This document shows, piece after piece, positions 35,285 to 45,088 of a stretch of 64,000 nt of DNA. The DNA lies in the NCBI RefSeq assembly GCF_033546935.1, contig NZ_CP137854.1, forward strand, positions 4,836,001 through 4,900,000, in the 5' to 3' direction. The translations under genes and the position numbers were made by a program. The notes beneath the pieces are model-generated. The model was not told the DNA's origin, made no database searches, and was given only the letters and a program-made list of their open reading frames with translations. Source of the DNA: Xylophilus sp. GOD-11R (GTDB lineage Bacteria; Pseudomonadota; Gammaproteobacteria; Burkholderiales; Burkholderiaceae_C). Each line of letters begins with the position of its first letter. Within the stretch, counting starts at the first letter, position 1.

Positions 35285-37543
35285 TCATTTGGTGTCGAGG
35301 CGGGTGGAGCCATCCCACGCCGGGTCGGGTGGATGGGCGATGGCATCGGCCAACCGTGCAGCATAGAGCGAATGCAGGGTCGCAAAATGCGGCCATAGGT
35401 AATCGGCGCTGTCCAGGCCACGGCGCACGCTCTCCCAGTCCTGCGTGCGCCAGCCGGCGAGCAAGGCGTTCCAGCTCGCGATGTCCGGCGGTGGCGTACC
35501 GCCGGCGGCGTCGACCGGCGTGAATACGCGCACCGGGCGCTGCCGCCCCTTGACGGTGACGAGGTCGAGTTCGAGCCAGCCAAAATCGTCGCCGGCCTGC
35601 TCCCGCGTGCTTTCGGACACCACCACATCCACGCCGTAGAGCCGTGACAAACCTTCCAGTCGCGAGCCCAGATTGACCGCGTCGCCGATGACCGTGTAGC
35701 TGCGGCGCAGGTCCGAGCCCATGTCGCCGACGCACATCACGCCGGTATTGATGCCGATCCCGACACCGATCGCCGGCAGGCCGAGCTCGGCGTGTTCCTG
35801 GTTGAGCGTGCGGATGGCCTCGGCCATGTCGATGCCGGCGCGCACGGCGAGCCGCGCATGGTCGGGCGCGGCCACGGGCGCGCCCCAGAACGCCATGACG
35901 CAGTCGCCCATGTATTTGTCGATGGTGCCGCGCTGGTGCCGGATGACTTCAGTGAGCCGGCTGAAGACCCGGTTGAGCAGCGCCTGCAACGCCAGCGGCT
36001 CCATGGTTTCGGACATGGCGGTGAAGCCGCGCATGTCGCAGAACATCACCGTCAGGTCGCGGTTTTCGGCCTGCATGCTGTAGCGGCCGGGCTCGCGCAG
36101 CATTTCGGTGACGAGTTCGCCCGGTACATAGGTGCCGAACAGTCGCGCGAGCTGCCGCTTGGAGCGTGTTTCGATGAAATAACCGGCGACGACGTCGGCC
36201 GCAAAAACGGCGAGCACCGTCAGCAGCGGCAGCGCGATCGGCAGCACCAGCCCCTGGCCGGCGAAGAACCAGACGTTCGCACCGATGAGCGCGGCCGCGA
36301 CGATGGCCGTGGTCAACACGCCCCAGGCCAGGCTCAGCAGCGGCAGGCTGAACGCCAGCAGCATGCCGGCGGCCAGGGTGGTGAGTGCGGTGTAACCGGG
36401 CTCGTAGTCGGGCCGCACCAGGCTTTGGCCATCGAGCAGGTTCGACAGGATGTTGGCGTGCGTCTCGACGCCCGGGTAGGCCGAGCCGACCGGCGTGGTC
36501 CGCAGATCGAGCAGGCCCGGCGCAGTGGTGCCGACGAGCACCAGCTTGCCCGCCAGCGAACCGGCCGGCAGCTTGCCGTCGAGCAGGTCCGCCGCCGGGA
36601 TGTAGCGGAACGATCCGCCGGCCGGGCCGCCCCGGCCACGAAACGCCACCAGGGTCGACGCACGTTCGTCCACCGGCACGAGCTGCGGGTTGTCGCCCCG
36701 GTCGAGCAGCAGGCCCTCGAGCAGGTGCAGTTCCGACGACACCGGCTGGCCCGGCACCATGACTGGCAGCAGGCGCGGGTCACCCAGCAGCGCGCGGTAC
36801 ATGCCGAGCGCCAGCGATTCGTAATAGTGGCCGCCGAATTCCGCCACGAGCGAGACCGAGCGGATCACGCCGTCGCGATCCGGCAGCGAATTCATGAAGC
36901 CGGCGCGGGGCGCCGCTTGCGCGAGCAACGGGATGCTCGCACCGGCGCTGTTCCAGCGCTGGGTCGCGAGCCGCGGCAGCGATTCGGCCTCGTCGGGCTG
37001 GTTCGACGCCAGCGCCGGAGCGGGCAGCACGCCGCGCAGCCCGTCGTCGGAATCGTTGCTGAAGTAGTAGCCGAGGACCGCGCGACGGCCCTGCAGCGCG
37101 TCGGCGAACAGCCGGTCGTAGTCGAGCGAGGGGCCCAGCCGGCGCACGCTGGCGGCGAAACCGGGCGTGTCGCGCAAGGGCCCTTCGGCCAGGCGCTGCA
37201 GGTTGACCAGGCCCGAGCTGTCGTCGGCTTCGCCGAAAAGCACGTCGAAGCCGACGACCGCTGCCTGCTGTCGGTCGAACAGTTCCTGCGTGAGTCGCGC
37301 CAGCTTGTCGCGGCCCCACGGCCAGTGGCCGAACTGGCCCAGGCTTCTTTCGTCGATGTCGACGATGACCACCCGCTCGTCGAGCGTGCGCGGCATGGTC
37401 GAGCGCAGGCGCAGGTCGTAGATGAAATGATCGATGCGCTCCAATACGCGCAGCCCGGTGCCGGAGACTTCGCAGAAAAGGGCGAACGCCACCGGCGCCA
37501 ACGCCCATGCGATACGGCGCTTGCGCCCCGCCAGCCAGCCCAT
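35285..37543 (-). CDS. CHASE2 sensor adenylate/guanylate cyclase
   Basis: 752 residues. TM1 (about 11-30) is followed by an extracytoplasmic CHASE2 domain (about 32-330) with DERVVIVDIDERSLGQFGHWPWGRDKLARL, then three helices (about 350-430) and a class III cyclase domain (about 490-670). Metal Asp residues are in TVMFCDMRGFTAMSE and IDKYMGDCVMAFWG; the purine-binding Lys is in DKYMGD, and SYTVIGDAVNLGSRLEG carries the partner Asp and transition-state Arg. The Lys/Asp pair is typical of ATP use, so cAMP is the likely product. It sits between a putative cAMP phosphodiesterase and FHA and PP2C genes, all on one strand. Confidence 0.93.
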   Translation of the reverse strand: MGWLAGRKRRIAWALAPVAFALFCEVSGTGLRVLERIDHFIYDLRLRSTMPRTLDERVVIVDIDERSLGQFGHWPWGRDKLARLTQELFDRQQAAVVGFDVLFGEADDSSGLVNLQRLAEGPLRDTPGFAASVRRLGPSLDYDRLFADALQGRRAVLGYYFSNDSDDGLRGVLPAPALASNQPDEAESLPRLATQRWNSAGASIPLLAQAAPRAGFMNSLPDRDGVIRSVSLVAEFGGHYYESLALGMYRALLGDPRLLPVMVPGQPVSSELHLLEGLLLDRGDNPQLVPVDERASTLVAFRGRGGPAGGSFRYIPAADLLDGKLPAGSLAGKLVLVGTTAPGLLDLRTTPVGSAYPGVETHANILSNLLDGQSLVRPDYEPGYTALTTLAAGMLLAFSLPLLSLAWGVLTTAIVAAALIGANVWFFAGQGLVLPIALPLLTVLAVFAADVVAGYFIETRSKRQLARLFGTYVPGELVTEMLREPGRYSMQAENRDLTVMFCDMRGFTAMSETMEPLALQALLNRVFSRLTEVIRHQRGTIDKYMGDCVMAFWGAPVAAPDHARLAVRAGIDMAEAIRTLNQEHAELGLPAIGVGIGINTGVMCVGDMGSDLRRSYTVIGDAVNLGSRLEGLSRLYGVDVVVSESTREQAGDDFGWLELDLVTVKGRQRPVRVFTPVDAAGGTPPPDIASWNALLAGWRTQDWESVRRGLDSADYLWPHFATLHSLYAARLADAIAHPPDPAWDGSTRLDTK

Positions 37544-37594
37544 CGCCGCTGCCTCAGCCGCCGGCCGGCCCGGACAGTGGGCGGCGGGCGGGCT

Positions 37595-38287
37595 TCAAGC
37601 CGTGCCCTGGACGAACTGCATGCGGATGCCTGCCAGCTCCACCGTGTCGCCGTGCCGCAGCATCACCGGCGCGTTGCCGACGAGCGTGCCGTTGACCGTC
37701 GGCACCGCCGCGCCTTCCACATGCGCCAGGCTGAAGCCATGCTGCCGCCGGGTGATGGAAGCCACGCCCACGCCTGCCTTACCGATGGTGGTGACCACCT
37801 TCACCAGATCGACCGACTTGCCGGCCGCAGCGCCCGACAGCACCCGGATGCTGCCGGACAGGGCCGGCGGAACGTCGCCCGCCATGGCGGTTTCGGGGAA
37901 GAAGGTCGGCGCCATTTCCGAATGGCTGAACGGCGGGATCGAGGAATAGCTGAAGTCCTCGGCCGGCGCGGGCTCGCTCGGCTCCATCGTCGTGCCGGGC
38001 GCAGCCGCCTCGAAATGCAGCTGGTAACGGCCGATCTCCACCACGTCGCCGCTGCGCAGCACCTGGCGGCGCGTCGGCCGGCCGTTCACGAAGGTGCCGT
38101 TGGTGCTGTTGAGATCCTCGACCACCATGTCGTTGCCGACACGGCGCACGGCCGCGTGCTCGCCGCTGACCGCGAGGTTGTCGATCACCACGTCGCTGTA
38201 GGGCCGCCGTCCGAAGGTGGTGTATTCCTTCGTCAGCACGATCTCGCGCAAGGCGACTCCTTCCAGGGACAACAACATCCTCGCCAT
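37595..38287 (-). CDS. FHA-domain protein (two FHA-like modules)
   Basis: 230 residues. The first FHA domain (about 5-95) has the phosphothreonine-binding marks FGRRPYSDVVIDNLAVSGEHA and NSTNGTFVNG. A Pro/Ser/Glu linker (about 98-140) leads to a second, weaker FHA (about 145-225), with IGKAGVGVASITRRQHGFSL and NGTLVGN, that has lost the full Gly-Arg signature. FHA proteins bind phosphothreonine on kinase targets. ATG 38287 is taken for its AGGAG site; an earlier ATG at 38347, three bases past the PP2C stop, would add 20 residues. No Ser/Thr kinase gene is in the window. It lies between PP2C and cyclase genes. Confidence 0.9.
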   Translation of the reverse strand: MARMLLSLEGVALREIVLTKEYTTFGRRPYSDVVIDNLAVSGEHAAVRRVGNDMVVEDLNSTNGTFVNGRPTRRQVLRSGDVVEIGRYQLHFEAAAPGTTMEPSEPAPAEDFSYSSIPPFSHSEMAPTFFPETAMAGDVPPALSGSIRVLSGAAAGKSVDLVKVVTTIGKAGVGVASITRRQHGFSLAHVEGAAVPTVNGTLVGNAPVMLRHGDTVELAGIRMQFVQGTA

Positions 38288-38350
38288 CGCCGACTCCTGC
38301 TCCTGTGTACCGGCGACGCTCACGGAGATCGCGTGCGTCGCATCCATCGC

Positions 38351-39139
38351 TCAACCGCGTCGCCAGCGGAACAGCGGATGGCTCCGCCGGACCGGCTCTC
38401 CGGTCGACGAGACCAACAAAACTGACACATTATCGCGTCCCCCGGCAGAATTCGCCGCGGCTACCAACGACGAAGCTGCCGTTTCGATCGACAAAGCATC
38501 ACGAATCAACGCCGAAATCTCATGATCGTCGAGCATGTCGGATAGGCCGTCGGAGCAGAAGAGGTAGATGTCCCCCGATTCGGCCTGGTGCTCGAAGGTG
38601 TCGAGCTCGCCGCTGACGGGAAATCCCAGCGCCCGGGTCACTAGGTTGCGGTTGGGCGCGTGGCGCGCCATCTCGGGGGTGACGACGCCGGCGTCGAGTT
38701 GCTCCTGCAGCACCGAATGGTCGTGGCTGAGCTGCTGCAATACGCCTCCGCGAAACCGGTAGCAGCGCGAATCGCCGATCGATCCGATGATGACCCGGTC
38801 CGGCTGAAACACGCCCAAGACGAGGGTGGTGCCCATGCCCTGGCATTCGGGCTGCTGTTCGGCCACCGCCATGATGGTCTGGTTGGCCGCGTTCACGTTC
38901 TGCCGCATCGCACGGCGCACCTGCCGGGTCGACGCGTTGGCGCCGGCCGTCGCCAGCCAGGCCGCGAAATGCTCCTGCAGATAGGAGCAGACGATGCCGC
39001 TGGCCACCTCGCCGGCGTTGTAGCCGCCCATGCCGTCGGCCAACACCGCCAGGCCCACCGACACATCGAAAAGCACCGCGTCCTCGTTGTTCGGCCTCAG
39101 GCGGCCGGGGTCGGTGAGGGCGTGGAATCGGTATTGCAT
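38351..39139 (-). CDS. PP2C-type serine/threonine protein phosphatase
   Basis: 262 residues. All metal-binding motifs are present: RPNNEDA, VLADGMGGYNAGEVAS, GDSRCYRFRGG, FCSDGLSDML and GGRDNVSVLLV. The phosphatase uses Mn2+ or Mg2+ and removes phosphate from Ser/Thr of proteins in the cytoplasm. It is first in a co-directional set with FHA, cyclase and MBL genes, and usually partners an eSTK kinase, which is absent here. The order fits type VI secretion or pilus signalling loci in other Proteobacteria, but no such structural genes besides pilins are seen. Confidence 0.93.
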   Translation of the reverse strand: MQYRFHALTDPGRLRPNNEDAVLFDVSVGLAVLADGMGGYNAGEVASGIVCSYLQEHFAAWLATAGANASTRQVRRAMRQNVNAANQTIMAVAEQQPECQGMGTTLVLGVFQPDRVIIGSIGDSRCYRFRGGVLQQLSHDHSVLQEQLDAGVVTPEMARHAPNRNLVTRALGFPVSGELDTFEHQAESGDIYLFCSDGLSDMLDDHEISALIRDALSIETAASSLVAAANSAGGRDNVSVLLVSSTGEPVRRSHPLFRWRRG

Positions 39140-39250
39140 GGGACGACGGCTATGGTAGCCGCAGCGCCGTCCGCCAAAACGAAGGCCCGGTGCGGCGCAT
39201 CGACGAGGATGCGGCCGGCACCGGGCCTGTGTGTCGCGAAGGAGGCTTGA

Positions 39251-39937
39251 TCAGTGGCCGTGGGCCCTGGACGCGCGCGCCGCGGAAGCCTTGCCCACCA
39301 CCACCACCAGCACCGCGCCGGCGATGGCCGCGGCGTAGTGCAGCCAGGGGTTGGCCGCCAGCACGCCGCGCAGGGAGACGTCGCTCATGATGGTTTCGCC
39401 GGCCACCCAGCCGATCAGCGCAGCGCCCAGCACCACGATGATGGGAAAGCGTTCCATGAGCTTGATCATCAGCGTGCTGCCGAAGATGACGAGCGGAATG
39501 CTGATCGCCAGGCCGAGAATCAACAGAACCATGTTGCCCTGGGCCGAAGCGGCCACGGCGATCACGTTGTCCAGGCTCATCACCAGGTCGGCCAGCAGGA
39601 TGGTGCGAACGGCGGCGCCCAGGGTGCCGTACTCCTTGGATTCGCCTTCTTCGTCGTCGCCCTCGGCCAGCAACTGGTAGCCGATCCACAGCAGCAACAG
39701 TCCGCCGACGATCTGCAGGTAGGGCAGTTCGAGCAGCCAGGCGGCCACCACGGTCAGCACGATGCGCAGCACCACCGCGGCGCCAGAGCCCCAGAGAATG
39801 GCCTTGCGCTGCTGCTCGGGCGGCAGCGAACGGGCGGCCAGGGCGATCACCACGGCGTTGTCACCCGACAGGATGATGTTGATCCAGATGATCTTGACGA
39901 GGCCGATCCAGAAATCCGGCGTACTGAGCATGTCCAC
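39251..39937 (-). CDS. TerC family membrane protein (second copy)
   Basis: 228 residues with about seven helices. TerC marks are IIWINIILSGDNAVVIALAARSLP and TILLADLVMSLDNVIAVAASAQGN, with an acidic loop EGDDEEGESKE (about 91-101). It shares this design with the riboswitch-controlled TerC at 25593 but has no such RNA upstream. The best start is a GTG at 39937, nine bases after an AGGAG site; ATG 39931 is the other choice. A metal or pH related export role is the family expectation. It follows a strong terminator of sucCD on the same strand. Confidence 0.88.
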   Translation of the reverse strand: MDMLSTPDFWIGLVKIIWINIILSGDNAVVIALAARSLPPEQQRKAILWGSGAAVVLRIVLTVVAAWLLELPYLQIVGGLLLLWIGYQLLAEGDDEEGESKEYGTLGAAVRTILLADLVMSLDNVIAVAASAQGNMVLLILGLAISIPLVIFGSTLMIKLMERFPIIVVLGAALIGWVAGETIMSDVSLRGVLAANPWLHYAAAIAGAVLVVVVGKASAARASRAHGH

Positions 39938-39974
39938 GTTTTTTCGCTCCTGTTATATGAATAATTAATGCAAG

Positions 39975-40006
39975 AAGCGCTCCGGAAATTTCTTTCCGGA
40001 GCGCTT
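39975..40006 (-). terminator. Strong hairpin after sucD
   Basis: A perfect 14-bp stem (AAGCGCTCCGGAAA, 39975-39988, with 39993-40006) and a 4-base loop lie 87 bases past the sucD stop and before terC. The T-run is short on both sides but the stem strength supports termination. Confidence 0.7.
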
Positions 40007-40092
40007 TCTTCAGCGGTGCGCAGTTTAAATGCGCCGGGAGATCAAGACGTGCGTAATTCTGCGTACATCCTGCAACCCCGGCGCAGAACGAC

Positions 40093-40986
40093 TTACAGCA
40101 GGCCCTTGAGCAGGCGGCCCATTTCCGACGGGTTGCGGGTGATGGTGAATCCGCACTCTTCCATCACGGCGAGCTTGGCGTCGGCCGTATCGGCTCCGCC
40201 GGAGATCAGCGCGCCGGCATGGCCCATGCGCTTGCCCGGAGGGGCGGTGACACCGGCGATGAAGCCGACGATCGGCTTCTTCATGTTGTCCTTGCACCAG
40301 CGGGCGGCTTCCGCCTCGTCCGGGCCGCCGATCTCGCCGATCATGATGACCGCGTCGGTGTCCGGATCGTCGTTGAAGGCCTTCATCACGTCGATGTGCT
40401 TCAGACCGTTGATCGGGTCGCCACCGATGCCGACGGCCGACGACTGGCCGATGCCCAGTTCGCTCAGCTGTGCCACGGCTTCGTAGGTCAGGGTGCCCGA
40501 ACGGGACACCACGCCGACGCGGCCCTTCTTGTGGATATGGCCAGGCATGATGCCGATCTTGATCTCGTCGGGCGTGATCAGGCCGGGGCAGTTGGGGCCC
40601 AGCAGCAGGGTTTTCTTGCCGCCGGCGGCTTCCTTGGCCTTCATCTTGTTGCGCACCATCAGCATGTCACGCACGGGAATGCCTTCGGTGATGCAGATCG
40701 CCAGGTCCAGGTCGGCCTCGACGGCTTCCCAGATGGCGGCGGCGGCACCGGCCGGCGGCACGTAGATGACCGAGACGGTCGCACCGGTCTGCGAGGCGGC
40801 TTCCTTCACCGATGCGTAGATCGGGATGTTGAAGATCGACTCGCCGGCCTTCTTGGGGTTCACGCCGGCCACGAAGCAGTTCTTGCCGTTGGCGTATTCC
40901 TGGCACTTCTCGGTGTGGAATTGACCGGTCTTGCCGGTGATGCCCTGGGTGATGACCTTGGTGTCTTTGTTGATGTAGATCGACAT
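40093..40986 (-). CDS. sucD: Succinyl-CoA ligase [ADP-forming] alpha subunit
   Basis: 297 residues, full length. CoA-binding Rossmann start: SIYINKDTKVITQGITGKTGQFHTEKC. The ligase motif LGPNCPGLITPDEIKIGIMPG and the phosphohistidine site GKRMGHAGALISGG are present. With SucB-type beta subunit it interconverts succinyl-CoA and succinate with ATP formation in the TCA cycle. It follows sucC by 12 bases and ends before a strong hairpin. Confidence 0.97.
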   Translation of the reverse strand: MSIYINKDTKVITQGITGKTGQFHTEKCQEYANGKNCFVAGVNPKKAGESIFNIPIYASVKEAASQTGATVSVIYVPPAGAAAAIWEAVEADLDLAICITEGIPVRDMLMVRNKMKAKEAAGGKKTLLLGPNCPGLITPDEIKIGIMPGHIHKKGRVGVVSRSGTLTYEAVAQLSELGIGQSSAVGIGGDPINGLKHIDVMKAFNDDPDTDAVIMIGEIGGPDEAEAARWCKDNMKKPIVGFIAGVTAPPGKRMGHAGALISGGADTADAKLAVMEECGFTITRNPSEMGRLLKGLL

Positions 40987-40998
40987 GACGCTTGTTCC

Positions 40999-42165
<1,167 letters not shown>

Positions 42166-42386
42166 GAGGTCTCGCTCTGGGAGAAGGATGGGAGCATCGC
42201 GCCGTCGATTCTTGTCTGTCGCCCACCAGTAGCGCGCAGCGTCCCGGAAGCCTGTGGCCCGACGGCAGCCCGGATAGCCGCCGACTGTATCATGGGGTTT
42301 CCCCGCCCCGCTTGGCCGACACAGTCTGTTCACGCTGTGAAGCTAGTGTCCGGCAGTAGCAATTGCCTTCATTTTTGAGCTTCGAC

Positions 42387-43316
42387 ATGCCCCAGATCTT
42401 CATTGACGGCGAGGCAGGCACCACCGGCCTGCAGATTCGCGAGCGCCTGCAGCAGATGCCGCAGATCGAAATGCTCAGCATCGACCCGGCGCGCCGCAAG
42501 GATCCCGCCGCCAAGCGCGAGCTGCTGGCCCAGGCCGACGTGGTGATCCTTTGCCTACACGACGACGCCGCGCGCGAGACGGTCGCCATGGCCGACGCGC
42601 TGATCGCCGAGACCGGCAAGCCAGGGCCGAAGATCATCGACGCCTCCACCGCGCACCGCGTGGCACCGGGCTGGGTCTACGGCTTTGCCGAGCTCGCCGA
42701 GGGCCAGGCCGACGCGATCCGCCAGGCCACCCGCATCGCCAACCCGGGCTGCTACGCCACCGGCGCCATCGCGCTGGTGCGTCCGCTGGTCGATGCCGGT
42801 CTGCTGCCGGCCGACCATCCGATCGCGCTGCCGTCGGTGAGCGGCTATTCGGGCGGCGGCCGGACCATGATCGAAGCCTACGAGGCCGGCACCGCCGCAC
42901 CGTACGAGCTGTACGCGCTGGGGCTGTCGCACAAGCACATTCCGGAAATCATGGCCAACACCGGACTGACCCGCCGGCCGGTGTTCGTGCCGTCGGTAGG
43001 CAATTTCCGCCAGGGCATGCTGGTGCAGTTGCCGCTGCACCTCGACCTGCTGCCGGGCAAGCCGAGCGCCGGCGACCTGCACGAGGCGCTGGCCGCCCAT
43101 TACGCGCGCAGCAATACCGACGAACAGTTCATCCGCGTGATGCCGGCGACGACCGACGGCAAGCTGGAGGCCGAGGCGCTCAACGGCACCAACAACCTCG
43201 AACTGCGGGTGTTCTACAACACCGACCATCACCACGCGGTGCTGGTAGCCAAGCTGGACAACCTGGGCAAGGGCGCGAGCGGGGCGGCCGTGCAGAACCT
43301 CAAACTGGTCATTTAG
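42387..43316 (+). CDS. argC: N-acetyl-gamma-glutamyl-phosphate reductase (type 2)
   Basis: 309 residues, the length of the short type 2 AGPR group. It starts [21 protein letters not shown] with the NADPH site, carries the nucleophilic Cys in [19 protein letters not shown], and ends with the [12 protein letters not shown] block and [25 protein letters not shown]. It makes N-acetylglutamate semialdehyde in arginine synthesis. ATG 42387 is used rather than a TTG at 42363. Divergent from sucC across 221 bases in which I see no other gene. Confidence 0.95.
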   Translation: MPQIFIDGEAGTTGLQIRERLQQMPQIEMLSIDPARRKDPAAKRELLAQADVVILCLHDDAARETVAMADALIAETGKPGPKIIDASTAHRVAPGWVYGFAELAEGQADAIRQATRIANPGCYATGAIALVRPLVDAGLLPADHPIALPSVSGYSGGGRTMIEAYEAGTAAPYELYALGLSHKHIPEIMANTGLTRRPVFVPSVGNFRQGMLVQLPLHLDLLPGKPSAGDLHEALAAHYARSNTDEQFIRVMPATTDGKLEAEALNGTNNLELRVFYNTDHHHAVLVAKLDNLGKGASGAAVQNLKLVI

Positions 43317-43460
43317 CTCTCCCTCAGGCTACGCACTTCGAGGGTTTAACTCTCCCCCAGGCTACGCACTTCGAGGGCTTGCCTCTCCCCCAGGCTATGC
43401 ACTTCGTGACTTCGCCTACCCCCTTCCGGGGGCAACGCTGGCGACCCGGCAAAGCCGGGG
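43317..43460. repeat. Three tandem 33-bp copies of the dispersed repeat plus hairpin tail
   Basis: Direct copies at 43317-43349, 43350-43382 and 43383-43415, each CTCTCCC-CAGGCTA-GCACTTCG with few changes, period exactly 33. The third copy runs on into ACTTCGCCTACCCCCTTCCGGGGGC and CCGGCAAAGCCGGGG hairpins. The same words in the same order occur inverted at 6852-7066. The array begins right after the argC stop. The rest of the gap to 43585 has no gene that I can see. Confidence 0.88.
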
Positions 43461-43585
43461 CGCGGCGTTCCACGAGATGCGATGCTCATCGGACGGTGGG
43501 GTGGCGCGGCGCTTTGGCGTCTTCCCGGACGTCGCTGGAGATGGTGAGCGTCGAGGCGCGGCATAGCGCGCCTGAGCGCCGCTGA

Positions 43586-44197
43586 TCAGGCGGTCGGGGG
43601 TGCGGTTTCGGCGAAGGCCGGGGTGCGATCGGCGAAGGCGGCCAGCCAGTCGACCAGGGCGGGGTGCCGCTGGCGCCAGGTGCCGGCAAAACGCAGGTCC
43701 AGGTAGCCGAGGGCGCAGGCCAGGGCGATCTCGCCGGCGTCGGGGGTGCCGGTTTTCGGCAGGGTGTAGCGCTCGGCGGCGAAAGCCAGGGCGCGGTCGG
43801 TCTTGCCGTTCTGGTAGTCGAGCCAGCTCTGCACGTGGTGCTCGGCAGGGCGGTAGCGGGCCTCGTAGACCTGCAGCAGGGCGGCGTCCATCAGGCCGTC
43901 GGCCAGGGCCTGCTGGCGCAGCACCGCGAAACGCTGCGGGCCGGGCGGGAACAGGCCTGCTTCCGGGGCCATGTCGTGGAAATACTCGACGATCACCCGC
44001 GAATCGAACAAGGCCTCGCCATCCTCCAGGATCAGCGCCGGGATCTTGCCCAGCGGGTTCTGCGTCCGGATGCTGTCCTCCGCGCTGTTGGTGTCGGCCG
44101 CCAGCACGGTGATGCGGTCGGACAGTCCGGCGACCTCGGCAGCGATGCGGACCTTGCGACCGAAAGGAGAGAAGGGCGATGAGCGAAGGATGAGCAT
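43586..44197 (-). CDS. Glutathione S-transferase family protein (second copy)
   Basis: 203 residues. The N-domain reads MLILRSSPFSPFGRKVRIAAEVAGLSDRI with a Ser-type active site, followed by NPLGKIPALILEDGEALFDSRVIVEYF. The C-domain has QALADGLMDAALLQVYE and GEIALACALGYLDLRFAGTWR. It resembles the GST at 21697 in layout and motifs; the two are probably old paralogues. Its ATG is directly after a GAAAC-rich stretch with no strong ribosome site. It is downstream of the citryl-CoA lyase operon on the same strand, 30 bases away. Substrate unknown. Confidence 0.9.
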   Translation of the reverse strand: MLILRSSPFSPFGRKVRIAAEVAGLSDRITVLAADTNSAEDSIRTQNPLGKIPALILEDGEALFDSRVIVEYFHDMAPEAGLFPPGPQRFAVLRQQALADGLMDAALLQVYEARYRPAEHHVQSWLDYQNGKTDRALAFAAERYTLPKTGTPDAGEIALACALGYLDLRFAGTWRQRHPALVDWLAAFADRTPAFAETAPPTA

Positions 44198-44227
44198 CGT
44201 TTCATTGTGCCTTCTCTGTGCTTATGG

Positions 44228-45088
44228 TCAGCCCTGCGGCGGCACGGCGCGCGGCGCGGCCCCTGTGTAGGCCGGGATCACGGTGCGCGGCAGCGGCCCC
44301 TTGTTGCGGCCGCCCTGCTGGGTCTGCTCCCAGGCGTGCGCCAGGATGCCGACCGAACGCGACAGGCAGAAGAGTCCGCGCGCCAGTTCCGCCGGAAAGT
44401 CGAGTTCGGCGTAGACGACCGCCGTCGCGCCATCGATGTTCATCGGAATGCGCCGCCCGCCCTTGCGCCGCGCCAGGGCGTCCTCCACCGCGCGACCGAT
44501 GCGGGCGAAGCGGCCCGGCACCTCGCCGCGCGCCGCCGCCTCGTCGACCAAGGCCAGCAGCGGCGCGGTACGCGGGTCGACCGGGTGGAAGCGGTGGCCG
44601 AAACCGGGAATGAACTTGCCGTATTCGGCGATGCAGGCGTCGAGGCCGGCTTCCACCGCGTCGGCCTTCGGGGTGCCGGCGTCGATGCGCGCGGCGATGT
44701 CGCGATACAGGCCCACCGCCTGCTCGCCGGCGCCGCCGTGCACGTCGCCGAGCACGTTGACCGCGCTGGCCATGGCATTGTTCAGGCCCACGCCGCAGGT
44801 CGCGGCCATGCGGGCGATGGCGATGCTGGGCGCCTGCGGGCCGTGGTCGACGGCCGACATCAGCACGGTGTCGAGCAGCCGCGCCTGGGCGGGCGTGGGC
44901 AGCTCGCCGCGGGTCATGAGCCAGATCATCTGCGCCAGGCCGACGCCGCCGGAGATGAGGTCCTGGATCGCGTAGCCGCGGTAGCGGATCACGCCGGGCT
45001 TCATGTCGATGATGTCGGTGGCCCACCAGTTTTCGGCAGCCTGCAGGTCGGGCGACTTGCCCGGCGTCGGGGTGTCGTTCTGGCTCAT
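44228..45088 (-). CDS. Citryl-CoA lyase (citrate synthase superfamily, short form)
   Basis: 286 residues, about two thirds of a citrate synthase. Conserved parts are WWATDIIDMKPGVIRYRGYAIQDL, VLGDVHGGAGEQAVGLY with the first catalytic His, GFGHRFHPVDPR with the second, and IPMNIDGATAVVYAEL with the Asp region. Short enzymes of this sort cleave citryl-CoA or related 3-hydroxy-dicarboxyl-CoA thioesters to acetyl-CoA and a keto acid. Its start overlaps the CoA-transferase stop by four bases, which suits a pathway that first charges a citrate-like acid with CoA. The true acid may be citrate or an analogue. Confidence 0.85.
   Translation of the reverse strand: MSQNDTPTPGKSPDLQAAENWWATDIIDMKPGVIRYRGYAIQDLISGGVGLAQMIWLMTRGELPTPAQARLLDTVLMSAVDHGPQAPSIAIARMAATCGVGLNNAMASAVNVLGDVHGGAGEQAVGLYRDIAARIDAGTPKADAVEAGLDACIAEYGKFIPGFGHRFHPVDPRTAPLLALVDEAAARGEVPGRFARIGRAVEDALARRKGGRRIPMNIDGATAVVYAELDFPAELARGLFCLSRSVGILAHAWEQTQQGGRNKGPLPRTVIPAYTGAAPRAVPPQG

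Noticed and set aside
43317..43415. Short CRISPR-like array (three 33-bp repeats)
   Set aside because: Copies are directly adjacent with no spacers and match the dispersed repeat family; no cas genes.
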